Positions 1 through 8,344 of a DNA stretch of 33,218 nt are shown here, piece after piece. The stretch is from Phycisphaerales bacterium UBA1161 (GTDB lineage: Bacteria; Planctomycetota; Phycisphaerae; Tepidisphaerales; Tepidisphaeraceae). The translations under genes were made by a program, and so were the position numbers. The notes below the pieces were generated by a model that was given only the letters and a program-made list of their open reading frames with translations, searched no databases and was not told where the DNA came from. Positions within the stretch are counted from its first letter, which is position 1. The number at the start of each line of letters is the position of its first letter. The stretch is from assembly GCA_002311745.1 (NCBI GenBank), contig DBZL01000055.1, forward strand, positions 200,310 to 233,527, read 5' to 3'.

Positions 1-2
1 CC

Positions 3-773
3 GGCGTCGGCAAGACCGAGCTCTGCAAGGCCCTGGCGGAATTCCTGTTCGACGATGAGAACGCCATGGTGCGCATCGACATGAGCGAATTCATGGAGCA
101 GCATTCCGTGGCTCGGCTGATCGGCGCCCCGCCGGGTTACATCGGCTACGAGGAAGGCGGCCGCCTGACCGAGGCCGTCCGCCGCCGTCCCTATTGCGTC
201 GTGCTCTTCGACGAAATCGAAAAGGCCCACCGCGACGTGTTCAACGTGCTGCTTCAGGTGCTGGACGACGGCCGATTGACCGATGGCCAGGGCCGCACCG
301 TCAATTTCAAGAACGCCGTCATCGTCATGACCAGCAACCTCGGCAGCGCCGAGATCGAGAAGCTGACCAGCCGCGACGCCGAGCAATGGGAGCTCGAAGC
401 CGCCGTCCGCTCGCTCCTGAAGGATCATTTCCGACCCGAGTTCCTCAACCGCATCGACGAGACGATCCTGTTTCACTCGTTGGACAAGCAGCACATCGCC
501 AAGATCGTGGACATTCAGATCGAGCACCTGCGCAAGCGCCTGGGCGGCCGCAATATCCAGTTGGTCCTGACCGATGCCGCGCGCAAGCTGCTGGCCGATG
601 AGGGGTACGATCCGACGTACGGCGCCCGTCCGCTGAAGCGCGTGATTCAGCAGCGGATCGAGAATCCCGTGGCCGGCAAAATTCTGTCCGGCGAATTCGG
701 CGATGGCGACACGGTCACCATCGACGCCGACCCCGCCAAGCGGGCGTTCAAGTTTGAGTTGGCGAAAACCTAA
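3..773 (+). CDS. clpB: ClpB-type AAA+ disaggregase, C-terminal part (5' end outside window)
   Basis: This is the second nucleotide-binding domain and C-terminal domain of an Hsp100 disaggregase, which threads aggregated proteins through its hexameric ring using ATP and works with DnaK in the cytoplasm. The reading frame is open from the first complete codon of the window and starts inside the Walker A motif (GVGKTEL). It continues with the pore-loop region [13 protein letters not shown], the Walker B motif [11 protein letters not shown], the sensor segment MTSNLGS and the [11 protein letters not shown] segment, which carries the arginine finger. The tail [16 protein letters not shown] is typical of ClpB/ClpC C-terminal D2-small domains. 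About 256 residues are visible. ClpC or ClpA could look similar over this part, but the motif set fits ClpB best. The gene ends 43 bp before the convergent glycosyltransferase gene. Confidence 0.93.
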   Translation, partial: GVGKTELCKALAEFLFDDENAMVRIDMSEFMEQHSVARLIGAPPGYIGYEEGGRLTEAVRRRPYCVVLFDEIEKAHRDVFNVLLQVLDDGRLTDGQGRTVNFKNAVIVMTSNLGSAEIEKLTSRDAEQWELEAAVRSLLKDHFRPEFLNRIDETILFHSLDKQHIAKIVDIQIEHLRKRLGGRNIQLVLTDAARKLLADEGYDPTYGARPLKRVIQQRIENPVAGKILSGEFGDGDTVTIDADPAKRAFKFELAKT

Positions 774-816
774 AAGTCCCAAACCGCAATGGCCCAATGA
801 CCGAACGTGGCCCATG

Positions 817-2610
817 TCATTGGGACTGCCGCAACTGCTTGAATAGGTCCGACAATTGTCGCGCCGTTCCCAGCGGACTTAGCGGATTTCTCCCGCGGAG
901 AGCGGCGCCGCGGTCGTAGATGTAAAACACGCGATCCGGCTGCCGCTGCGCGTAGTATTCAACCAATTTCGCGTCCTGGGGCATGTACAGATCGTGGGCG
1001 CGAACGACCGGCGCGTCGTCCGGCCAGGCCGTATCGACGTTGTAAACCGGTTCCTGGTGAAACGAACAGATGCTCGGATCGAAACGAAACAGAACAACCG
1101 CGGGAGTGACCGGCAGGCGTTGCAGGTTTTCGTCGACTACTTTGAGTTCAGCAAACTCGACGAAGCCGGGGACGGCACGATCGTCGTCCCGGCAAACGTT
1201 GTGGATCGAGAGCCCGGCAAGGGTCAGAAGCAGGAAGACGCCCACGACCGGCCGAGCCCCAGACCAAGCCCATTCCACCGATTGGCATCCCATCAGAACA
1301 CAGCAGGTCATGGCGGGCATGATGGCCACCAGGTAATGCGGCATAGCGATCGCATACACCGTGTACGCGGCGAGAAACAGAAGCATCGAGAGCACGATGA
1401 CCACTCGACGCATCTCCCCTACTGAAAACAACGCCATCGGAAGCAGGATCGCGACGTAGGGCGTGGGTAACGTGTCGTGGACGAGCTTCCTTCCGCGCAC
1501 GGTCCAGTTCGTGATCGCGCTTTTGAAATCGTGATCGAGGTAAAAGCCGGCGATCCAATTGAACCACTGCTGCTTTGCGGTTCGAGGCGACTTGATCAGG
1601 ACTTTGTCTTCGAGTCGGCCAAAACCGATGGGAAAGCCGGGGTATTCTTTTTCAAACACGTACGCTGAAGGAGACATGGTCCACTTACCTGTGACACCGA
1701 CGTTCTGTACGGCCTGCAGAGCCAAAAATGGTGACGCCCCCAGAATGATGCAGCCGGCCGTACTCAGCCACACGGCCGGTCGCTGCCGCAGCAGTTGGAT
1801 GAACATGCCGATGCCGACGGCCGCGCAAAAGCAGACCGCATCGAGTGGACGTGTGATGGCGTACGACCCGGCGGCGACGCCGATCAACAACGCCCAGGCG
1901 GGCCGGGCGCTTTTCCGCCAGCGGAACCACGCCCAGAACAGGATCATCTGCCACAGCAGCGCCGGGGCCTCGGACAAGAGCATCAGTGCGGTGAAGCGGA
2001 AATAGGCCAGGCCCAGGAGGATCAGCACAGCCACCAGGCCGCGCACCGCCCCGAACAGTTCCGCGGTGACCAGGTAAAAAATGCCCAGCGCCGCGGCCGA
2101 GGCTGCCAGGGGCATGACCCAGTAGGGCAAACCCGTCCAGACGATCGGCACGGTAAGCAATGCCGTCCCTGGGAAATAGACGGAGGCGTAGACACGATCC
2201 ACAACCAGATAAAACGAGTCGAAGAACGGGGCGACGTCGCAGGGGTAGGGAGCCAACCACAGGCGTCCGCGGGCCAGCATCCTCGCCTGAATCAGGTAGG
2301 AGTACTCGTCATGATATTTGAGAAACAGGAGTTCGTGATATCGCCAAGCCTGGGACAGCAGAATGGCGGCGCCGACGACGGCGACGATGCCAGCCCACAG
2401 GGCGGCACGGCGGGCAAGGTACGCGGCCCCTCCGTCCAGGATCAAATGAGCCCAGCGGCTAGGCCAGATCAGGGCGAAGACGGCAGCGCCGGCCGTCAAG
2501 AGGGCTCGGATGTCCCAGCCCGCCTCGGCGGGCGTGGTGGCGAACCAGTGTTGGATTGCGAACGCCACGAGGCCGATGAGGGCCCATTGCCGAACCCGCG
2601 AGAATATCAT
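817..2610 (-). CDS. GT-C membrane glycosyltransferase, paralogue 1 of 3
   Basis: A polytopic membrane protein of 597 residues with about ten hydrophobic stretches. It resembles the ArnT/PMT (GT39/GT83) superfamily, which transfers sugars from a polyprenyl-phosphate carrier to an acceptor on the outer face of the membrane. The first extramembrane loop has the acidic HDEYSYLIQAR motif where this superfamily keeps its catalytic Asp/Glu. A soluble C-terminal part follows, containing RFDPSICSF and a RVFYIYDRGA segment. The start at ATG 2610 aligns with the internal ATGs of the two neighbouring paralogues. The gene is last in a leftward run of three homologues and is the most diverged at its C-terminal part. 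Sugar donor and acceptor cannot be read from the sequence. Confidence 0.85.
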   Translation of the reverse strand: MIFSRVRQWALIGLVAFAIQHWFATTPAEAGWDIRALLTAGAAVFALIWPSRWAHLILDGGAAYLARRAALWAGIVAVVGAAILLSQAWRYHELLFLKYHDEYSYLIQARMLARGRLWLAPYPCDVAPFFDSFYLVVDRVYASVYFPGTALLTVPIVWTGLPYWVMPLAASAAALGIFYLVTAELFGAVRGLVAVLILLGLAYFRFTALMLLSEAPALLWQMILFWAWFRWRKSARPAWALLIGVAAGSYAITRPLDAVCFCAAVGIGMFIQLLRQRPAVWLSTAGCIILGASPFLALQAVQNVGVTGKWTMSPSAYVFEKEYPGFPIGFGRLEDKVLIKSPRTAKQQWFNWIAGFYLDHDFKSAITNWTVRGRKLVHDTLPTPYVAILLPMALFSVGEMRRVVIVLSMLLFLAAYTVYAIAMPHYLVAIMPAMTCCVLMGCQSVEWAWSGARPVVGVFLLLTLAGLSIHNVCRDDDRAVPGFVEFAELKVVDENLQRLPVTPAVVLFRFDPSICSFHQEPVYNVDTAWPDDAPVVRAHDLYMPQDAKLVEYYAQRQPDRVFYIYDRGAALRGRNPLSPLGTARQLSDLFKQLRQSQ

Positions 2611-2706
2611 CGAACGCTCGTCCAGCGGAAATGGAACAAGGCCCGAGGGTAGCTCGGGCGGAAATGCGAATCAAGGCAGCATCCCCAGACCCCGGACGTA
2701 TCGTGG

Positions 2707-2783
2707 CCTGCCGACTTCAGTCGGCAGGTATCATCGACCACTTCCAGCCCCTTCGAATTCTCCGCGCCCGCCCGCGGGGCGCG
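2707..2783. repeat. Two adjacent hairpins between paralogues 1 and 2
   Basis: Positions 2707-2728 form a perfect inverted repeat with 10-bp arms (CCTGCCGACT and its complement) around a 2-nt centre. Positions 2761-2783 form a second one, with arms CCGCGCCC/GGGCGCGG and a 7-nt loop. They lie in the 238-bp gap after the stop of paralogue 2. No T-run follows either, so they resemble REP-type palindromes or processing/termination aids more than classical terminators. Confidence 0.5.
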
Positions 2784-2848
2784 GAAGGTAGGGCCACTGA
2801 AGGCCGATGAGCAGGGCGGAAGCGAGCACGGCCAAGACGTGGCCCATG

Positions 2849-4645
2849 TCATTGGGAATGCCGCAACTGCTTGAATATGTCCGACAATTGTCGCGCCGTT
2901 CCCATCGGCCGACTTAGCGGATATTCGCCGCGAGATGGGGCGCCTCGGTCGTAGATATAAAACACGCGATCCGGTTGTCTCTGGGCGTAGTATTCAATCA
3001 ATTTGGCGTTCTGGAGCATGCCCAGATCGTGGGCATGGACGACCATCGCGTCGTCCGGCCAGGCCGTATCGGCGTTGTAAACCGGTTCGTCGTGAAACGA
3101 AGAGACGGTTGGATCGAACCGAAACAGGACGACCGCGGGAGTGATGGGCAGGCGTTGCATGTTTTGGTTGATTTGCCTCAGTTCATTGTACAGGTCTAAG
3201 CCGGAGACGGCTCGATCATCGTGCCTGCAAATGTTGTGGATCGAGAGCCCCGCAAGGGCCAGAAGCAGGAAGACGCCCACCACCGGCCGAGCACCAGACC
3301 ACGCCCGTTCCACCGACTCCCACCCCATGAGAACGCACCAGGTCATGGCCGGCATGACGGCCACCATGTAATGGGGTAGAGCGATCGCATACACCGTGTA
3401 GGCGGCCAGAAACAGAAGCATCGAGAGCACGATGACCGCTCGACGCATCTCCCACAGGGACACCAGCGCCACAGGAATCAGGATGACGACCAGCGGGGCA
3501 GGCAACGTGTCGTAGGCGAGATCCTTGCCGCGTACGTTCCAGTTCGTGATCGCGCTTTTGAAATCGTGTTCGAGGTAAAAGCCGGCGACCCAATTGAACC
3601 ACTGCTGCTTGGCGGTTTGCGGCGAGTCGATGAGGACTTTGGGGTCCAGTCGGCCAAAACCGATGGGAAAGCCGGGGTATTCTTTTTCAAACACGTACGC
3701 TGAAGGAGACATAGTCCACTTACCTGTGACGCCGACGTTCTGCACGGCCTGGAGAGTTAAAAAGGGCGCAGCGCTTAGGAGGATGCAACCCGCTGTGCTC
3801 AGCCAGATGGCCGGTCGCTGCCGCCAGAGTTGGATAAGCATGCCGATGCCGACGGCCCCGCAAAAGCAGGTCGCATCCAGTGGACGTGTGATGGCGTACA
3901 ACCCGGCGGCGGCGCCGATCAACAAGGCCCAGGCGGGCCGCGCGCTTTTCCGCCAGCGGAACCACGCCCAGAACAGGACCATCTGCCACAGCAGCGCCGG
4001 GGCCTCGGACAAGAGCATCATCGCTGTCAAGCGGAAATAGGCCAGGCCCAGGAGGATCAGGACAGCCACCAGGCCGCGAACGGCCCCGAACAGTTCCGCG
4101 GTGACCAGGTAAAAAATGCCCAGCGCCGCGGCCGAGGCTGCCAGGGGCATGACCCAGTAGGGCAAACCTATCCAGATGATCGGCACGGTGAGCAATGCCG
4201 TCCCTGGGAAATAGACCGAGGCATAGACGCGATCCACGATCAGAAAAAACGAGTTGAAGAAGGGTGCGACGTCGCTCGGGTAGGGAGCCAGCCACAGATG
4301 CCCGCTGGCCAGCATCCTTGCCTGAATCAGGTAGGAGTACTCGTCATGATATTTCAGGAACAGTTGATCGTGATATCGCCAAGCCTGGGATAGCAGAACG
4401 GCGGCGCCGACGATGCCGACGACGCCAGCCCATAGGGCGGGACGGCGGGCCAGAGCCGCAGCCCCTCGGTCCAGGATCAGTTCGGCCCATCGGCTAGGCC
4501 AGATCAGGGCGACGCCCGCGGCGACGGTGATCAACGCAATTTGGCCCTGGGGGCTCCTGTGGGCTGTTGTGACGCAGAAGCACTGCCAGATTCCCAAGGC
4601 AAGCAAACCGCTGACGGCCAATTGACGAACCCGAAGGTATGTCAT
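2849..4645 (-). CDS. GT-C membrane glycosyltransferase, paralogue 2 of 3
   Basis: A 598-residue paralogue of its two neighbours, with the same hydrophobic profile and the same acidic loop (HDEYSYLIQAR). The role is probably polyprenyl-phosphate-sugar-dependent glycosyl transfer at the membrane, inferred from the ArnT/PMT-like architecture. The frame is open upstream to a GTG at 4690. However, ATG 4645 aligns with the only possible start of paralogue 1, and the three proteins then come out at 597, 598 and 599 residues, so 4645 is preferred. In the middle it is nearly identical to paralogue 1 (for example TGKWTMSPSAYVFEKEYPG), while its C-terminal transmembrane part matches paralogue 3 (WEMRRAVIVLSMLLFL). 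The sequence just after its stop codon is also duplicated after the other two genes. Confidence 0.85.
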   Translation of the reverse strand: MTYLRVRQLAVSGLLALGIWQCFCVTTAHRSPQGQIALITVAAGVALIWPSRWAELILDRGAAALARRPALWAGVVGIVGAAVLLSQAWRYHDQLFLKYHDEYSYLIQARMLASGHLWLAPYPSDVAPFFNSFFLIVDRVYASVYFPGTALLTVPIIWIGLPYWVMPLAASAAALGIFYLVTAELFGAVRGLVAVLILLGLAYFRLTAMMLLSEAPALLWQMVLFWAWFRWRKSARPAWALLIGAAAGLYAITRPLDATCFCGAVGIGMLIQLWRQRPAIWLSTAGCILLSAAPFLTLQAVQNVGVTGKWTMSPSAYVFEKEYPGFPIGFGRLDPKVLIDSPQTAKQQWFNWVAGFYLEHDFKSAITNWNVRGKDLAYDTLPAPLVVILIPVALVSLWEMRRAVIVLSMLLFLAAYTVYAIALPHYMVAVMPAMTWCVLMGWESVERAWSGARPVVGVFLLLALAGLSIHNICRHDDRAVSGLDLYNELRQINQNMQRLPITPAVVLFRFDPTVSSFHDEPVYNADTAWPDDAMVVHAHDLGMLQNAKLIEYYAQRQPDRVFYIYDRGAPSRGEYPLSRPMGTARQLSDIFKQLRHSQ

Positions 4646-4730
4646 CGAGAGCTCGGCCAAAGGGAATGGAACAAGAGCCGAGCGTAGCACCGCCGGAAAT
4701 GCGAATCAAGGCAGCCGAACGTGGCCCGCG

Positions 4731-6530
4731 TCATTGGGAATGCCGCAACTGCTTGAATATGTCCGACAATTGTCGCGCCGTTCCCATCGGCCTTAGCGGA
4801 TTTTCCCCGCGAGAGGTGGCGCCTCGGTCGTAGATATAAAACACGCGATCCGGTTGCCGCTGGGCGTAGTATTCAACCAATGTGAAATCCCGGGGCATGC
4901 CCAGATCGCGAGCATGGACGACCCGCGCGTCATCCGGCCAGGCCGTATCGGCGTTGTAAACCGGTTCGTTGTAAAACGTACAGACGGTTGGATCGAAACG
5001 AAACAGGACAACCGCTGGAGCGGCTGGCAGCCGTTGCAGATATTGGTTGATTTGCCTCAGTTCACCGAACAGGCCTAAGCCGGGGACGGCTCGAACATCG
5101 TTCCTGCAAATATTGTGGATCGAGAGCCCGGCAAGGGCCAGAAGCAGGAAGACGCCCACGGTCGCCCGAGCCCCGTACCACGCCCGTTCCACCGATTCCC
5201 ATCCCATGAGAACGCACCAGGTCATGGCTGGCATGATGGCCACCACGTAATGCGGCAGATTGATCGGATACACCGTGTACGCCGCGAGAAACAGCAGCAT
5301 CGAAAGCACGATCACGGCTCGACGCATCTCCCACAGGGACACCAGCGCCACAGGAATCAGGATGACGACCAGCGGGGCAGGCAACGTGTCGTTGGCCAGG
5401 TCCTTGCCGCGCACTTTCCAATCAGTCACAGCGCTTTTGAAATCGTGCTTGAGGTAAAAGCCGGCGATCCAATTGAACCATTGCTGCTTGGGGGTTTGCG
5501 GCGAGTCGATGAGGATTTTGTCTTCCAGTCGCCCAAAGCCCATGGGGAAGCGGGGGTCTTCCTTGCCGAACGTATACGCTGAGGAAGACATCGTCCACTT
5601 ACCCATGACGCCGACGTTCTGCACGGCCTGGAGCGTTAGGAAAGGTGCAGCGCCTAGAAGGATGCAACCCGCCGTGCTCAGCCAGATGGCCGGGGACGGC
5701 CGCTGTCGCAGGAGTTGGATGAGCATGGCGATGCCGACGGTCCCGCAAACGCAGACCGCATCGAGTGGACGTGTGATGGCGTACAGACCGGCGGCGACGC
5801 CGATCAACAACGCCCACAGGGGCCGCGCGCTTTTCCGCCAGCGAAACCACGCCCACAACAGGACCATCTGCCACAGAATCGCCGGGGCCTCGGACAAGAG
5901 CATCAGTGCGGTGAAGCGGAAATAGGCCAGGCCCAGGAGCATCAGCACAGCCACCAGGCCGCGCACCGCCCCGAACAGTTCCGCGGTTATCAGATAAAAA
6001 AAGGCCAGTGCCGCGGCCGAGGCCAACAGGGGCATGACCCAGTAAGGCAAATCCATCCAGATGATCGGCACGGTGAGCAATGCCGTCCCTGGGAAATAGA
6101 CGGAGGCATAGACACGATCCACAATCAGATAAAAGGAGTCGAAGAAGGGGGCGATGTCGCTCGGGTAGGGGGCCAGCCACAGATGTCCCTGTGCCAGCAT
6201 CCTCGCCTGAATCAGGTAGGAGAACTCGTCATTATATTTCAGAAACAGTTGATCCTGATATCGCCAAGCCTGGGACAGCAGAACGGCGGCGCCGACGACG
6301 GCGACGATGCCAGCCCACCGGGCCGGACGACGGGCAAGGTACGCGGCCCCTCCGTCCAGGATCCAATCAGCCCAGCGCCTAGGGCAAATGAAGGCAAGTC
6401 CCGCCGCGGCGACCGTCAACATCATTTGGCCGTCGGGGTTTCTGTGGGCAATTGTGACCCAGAAGTACTGCCAGATTCCCAAGGCGAGCAAGCCGCTGAC
6501 GGCCAATTGACGAACCTGAAGGTATCTCAT
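4731..6530 (-). CDS. GT-C membrane glycosyltransferase, paralogue 3 of 3
   Basis: A 599-residue member of the same tandem family, first in the leftward run. It keeps the acidic loop, here as NDEFSYLIQAR, so His-Asp-Glu-Tyr of the other two copies becomes Asn-Asp-Glu-Phe; the Asp-Glu pair is unchanged. The mid-protein soluble segment differs most from its sisters (GKEDPRFPMGFGRL). The open frame extends to a GTG at 6575, but ATG 6530 matches the start used in the paralogues. Different middle parts in otherwise similar enzymes could mean different acceptors or donors, but this is inference. The gene lies 93 bp from the stop of the upstream GT-A-like glycosyltransferase gene, on the same strand, so co-transcription is likely. 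Confidence 0.85.
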   Translation of the reverse strand: MRYLQVRQLAVSGLLALGIWQYFWVTIAHRNPDGQMMLTVAAAGLAFICPRRWADWILDGGAAYLARRPARWAGIVAVVGAAVLLSQAWRYQDQLFLKYNDEFSYLIQARMLAQGHLWLAPYPSDIAPFFDSFYLIVDRVYASVYFPGTALLTVPIIWMDLPYWVMPLLASAAALAFFYLITAELFGAVRGLVAVLMLLGLAYFRFTALMLLSEAPAILWQMVLLWAWFRWRKSARPLWALLIGVAAGLYAITRPLDAVCVCGTVGIAMLIQLLRQRPSPAIWLSTAGCILLGAAPFLTLQAVQNVGVMGKWTMSSSAYTFGKEDPRFPMGFGRLEDKILIDSPQTPKQQWFNWIAGFYLKHDFKSAVTDWKVRGKDLANDTLPAPLVVILIPVALVSLWEMRRAVIVLSMLLFLAAYTVYPINLPHYVVAIMPAMTWCVLMGWESVERAWYGARATVGVFLLLALAGLSIHNICRNDVRAVPGLGLFGELRQINQYLQRLPAAPAVVLFRFDPTVCTFYNEPVYNADTAWPDDARVVHARDLGMPRDFTLVEYYAQRQPDRVFYIYDRGATSRGENPLRPMGTARQLSDIFKQLRHSQ

Positions 6531-6623
6531 CGAGAGCTCGGCCAACCGGAATGGAACAAAGGCCGAGGGTAGCACCGGCGGAAATGTGAATCAAGGCGGC
6601 ATCCCCAGCCGCCCGCCACGACC

Positions 6624-7586
6624 CTATCCATCCAACGCATCCGGTTCGGCCAATCGCCTGCGATTGAAAAATGATTCTGCTCCGGGTCGCGTGTCGAAGA
6701 GCAACTCGTCGAGAAAATTTTCCGCCCTGTCCACCAATGTCCCATCCTTTACCCAAGGGAAATATTTGCCCAGCGGAGCGGGGAAATTTGTTTCCTTCTG
6801 AAGGGCATGCCAGCCGGCCATCGCGCCGGCGTAGCCGTAATACTTTTCCTTAAACGCGATTTGACTTGGCGTGACGTACGATAGGTGCTGGAAGATCAAT
6901 CCCGCCGCTTCCGTCTGATCGTGCGTGAACGGATCGGCAAGCCCCACGTTCCGCAGGAGCTTGTCGCCGAAGGGCTCGCAAAGGATCGGCGGCTCATGGG
7001 CGAGCCATGTCATCCCCGGCCTGAATCGCCACGTCCGAAGCCATTCCATTCGTGAAACGTTCCCGAAACAATTGCGGGTGGAAATCACCAGTTCAGGCCC
7101 GACGAAATTCCAGCACCAATAATGCGCGGCGGTTTTCTGCGGATTGTCCAGAAATAGCTGCCGCCCCTTAGTGAGTTGTTCGGCCGTCCAAAACTCATCG
7201 GCATCGATCTGCCAAAGAAGACAATCCCCGCTCCCAGTAATGTTGGCCATCGGCGCGCGGACCATCTCAACCTTGCCGTCCCAGCGAACGCCGATCGGCT
7301 TGCGGTAGACGTTGATGCGATCGGGATTTTCCGCGGCGATCTTATCGAGATAGTCGCTGGTGCCGTCGATGCTTCGGCAGGACTTATATTCCGGGGGCAC
7401 CTGGCCGCCGAATTTGAGGCTCCAATCGGTATCGTGAACCAGATCGGCCACGCCTTCGACGATGTGCCAATGCCAATGGAAGGGAAGTTTTTTGAAAAGG
7501 TCGAGGTGATATCGGATGAAGGGCTCGCCATCGAGGACAATCGTCAGAAAGTGGATTGGAAGCGGATCGGCAGGTCCAAAACCCAT
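6624..7586 (-). CDS. GT-A-like glycosyltransferase (family 2-like)
   Basis: A soluble protein of about 320 residues. The N-terminal strand IHFLTIVLDG, followed by EPFIRYH, resembles the start of family 2 or family 92-type glycosyltransferases. LWQIDADEFW (about residues 124-133) carries the Asp-x-Asp metal/nucleotide-sugar motif. A C-terminal region rich in aromatic residues (HLSYVTPSQIAFKEKYYGY) is typical of similar uncharacterised enzymes. ATG 7586 is chosen because AGGAG lies 11 nt upstream; a GTG at 7598 overlaps that same AGGAG and is less likely. It sits upstream of the three GT-C paralogues on the same strand and probably supplies or extends the same glycan. The exact sugar is unknown. 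Confidence 0.7.
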   Translation of the reverse strand: MGFGPADPLPIHFLTIVLDGEPFIRYHLDLFKKLPFHWHWHIVEGVADLVHDTDWSLKFGGQVPPEYKSCRSIDGTSDYLDKIAAENPDRINVYRKPIGVRWDGKVEMVRAPMANITGSGDCLLWQIDADEFWTAEQLTKGRQLFLDNPQKTAAHYWCWNFVGPELVISTRNCFGNVSRMEWLRTWRFRPGMTWLAHEPPILCEPFGDKLLRNVGLADPFTHDQTEAAGLIFQHLSYVTPSQIAFKEKYYGYAGAMAGWHALQKETNFPAPLGKYFPWVKDGTLVDRAENFLDELLFDTRPGAESFFNRRRLAEPDALDG

Positions 7587-8335
7587 GAGGGGGATCACTC
7601 CTGCTTATTTAGCCCGTTTGCCCGCGCCGGGCGGCGGCATCGCGGGCATCGGCGGCAATGGCTTGTGCCGGCATCGCCCATTCAGCGTCGGCAACCGCAG
7701 CATCCAGCGCCGCCCTACGAGCGCATCACCCGCCGCCTATCAGCCCCTCATTATCCGCCGCAGGCGCAGCGCGAACAAGCGGGGGCGAACCCCGATCTAA
7801 GGCCCAAACAAGGCCAATTTTCCCGACAGTTCAGCCCGGCAAGCCGATTTAAGCCGGCCAATGCGCGGCCATTAACCCCTTCGACCCTTGAACTCTTGAA
7901 CCCTTGAACCGTGTAAGCCAATGGAGCCAAAAAGCAGATCCCCTAATGCTGTCACGGAAGTGAAGGTTTTGCTCGGCCGCCAAGCCCCAAACCCATGGCT
8001 CGCGGAACCTTGCAGCAAAAATGGCCGATGGGTGCCCAATTCTTTTTTCGAACCTGCGCGCCAGCCAAAAACCGCTTCGCCAATCTCACTTCCAGTTCGG
8101 TCCGAGCGCCGGACGATAACGTCGTTATTTAAATAAGCCTGTTTTTCTCGCGGCAAGCGCCTGCCACGCATGGCGATACGTCCGGAAAACGAGTTGCGCG
8201 AGGTAAGGGGGGCAATTTGATGGTGAACTGGAGAGCGGGAGACCGCAGTGGGGCATCAGTTGATTTGTTTTGCTCTACTGGTCCACTGTTCTCCTGCTCC
8301 AATGCTCTATTGAAATAGCCGCCCCAAATGGGCGC
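7587..8335. other. Gene-free stretch holding repeat element A
   Basis: No credible gene is seen in these 749 bp; the small open frames have neither a ribosome-binding site nor recognisable protein character. The stretch contains element A (listed separately), the ribosome-binding region of the leftward glycosyltransferase gene at its left end and a stem-loop overlapping the stop codon of the next leftward gene at its right end. Confidence 0.6.
7749..8182 (-). repeat. Diverged intergenic element, copy A
   Basis: The same landmarks occur in the same order and orientation at 16973-17451 (copy B). On the plus strand they are CATTATCC, then CGCGAACAAGCGGG, then a hairpin, a TTCCCGACA(A/G)TTCAGCCCG block, CCGATTTAAG, a variable middle, CCAAAAAC with CCAATCTC, CAGTTCG with CCGGAC, and finally GGCGATACGTC. 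The strand is given as minus only because both flanking genes run that way. The copy is 434 bp. It could be a decayed mobile element, a structured RNA or a large REP-like repeat; no protein is recognised in it. Confidence 0.6.
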
Positions 8336-8344
8336 CTATTTCAA
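8310..8344 (-). terminator. Stem-loop overlapping a stop codon
   Basis: Arms of 15 bases (8310-8324 and 8330-8344) pair with a single mismatch around a 5-nt loop. The stop codon of the leftward gene ending at 8336 lies inside the right arm. The following minus-strand sequence is AT-rich but has no clean T-run, so it may terminate weakly or protect the 3' end of the transcript. Confidence 0.5.

Noticed and set aside
1795..2652. Long open frame antisense to glycosyltransferase paralogue 1
   Set aside because: An equally long one lies opposite paralogue 3 (5715-6572), which follows from the shared codon bias. The product is Gly/Gln/His-rich without any fold signal.
7872..8171. 99-codon leftward open frame
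   Set aside because: Lies wholly inside repeat element A, has no ribosome-binding site, and the equivalent part of copy B encodes an unrelated sequence.
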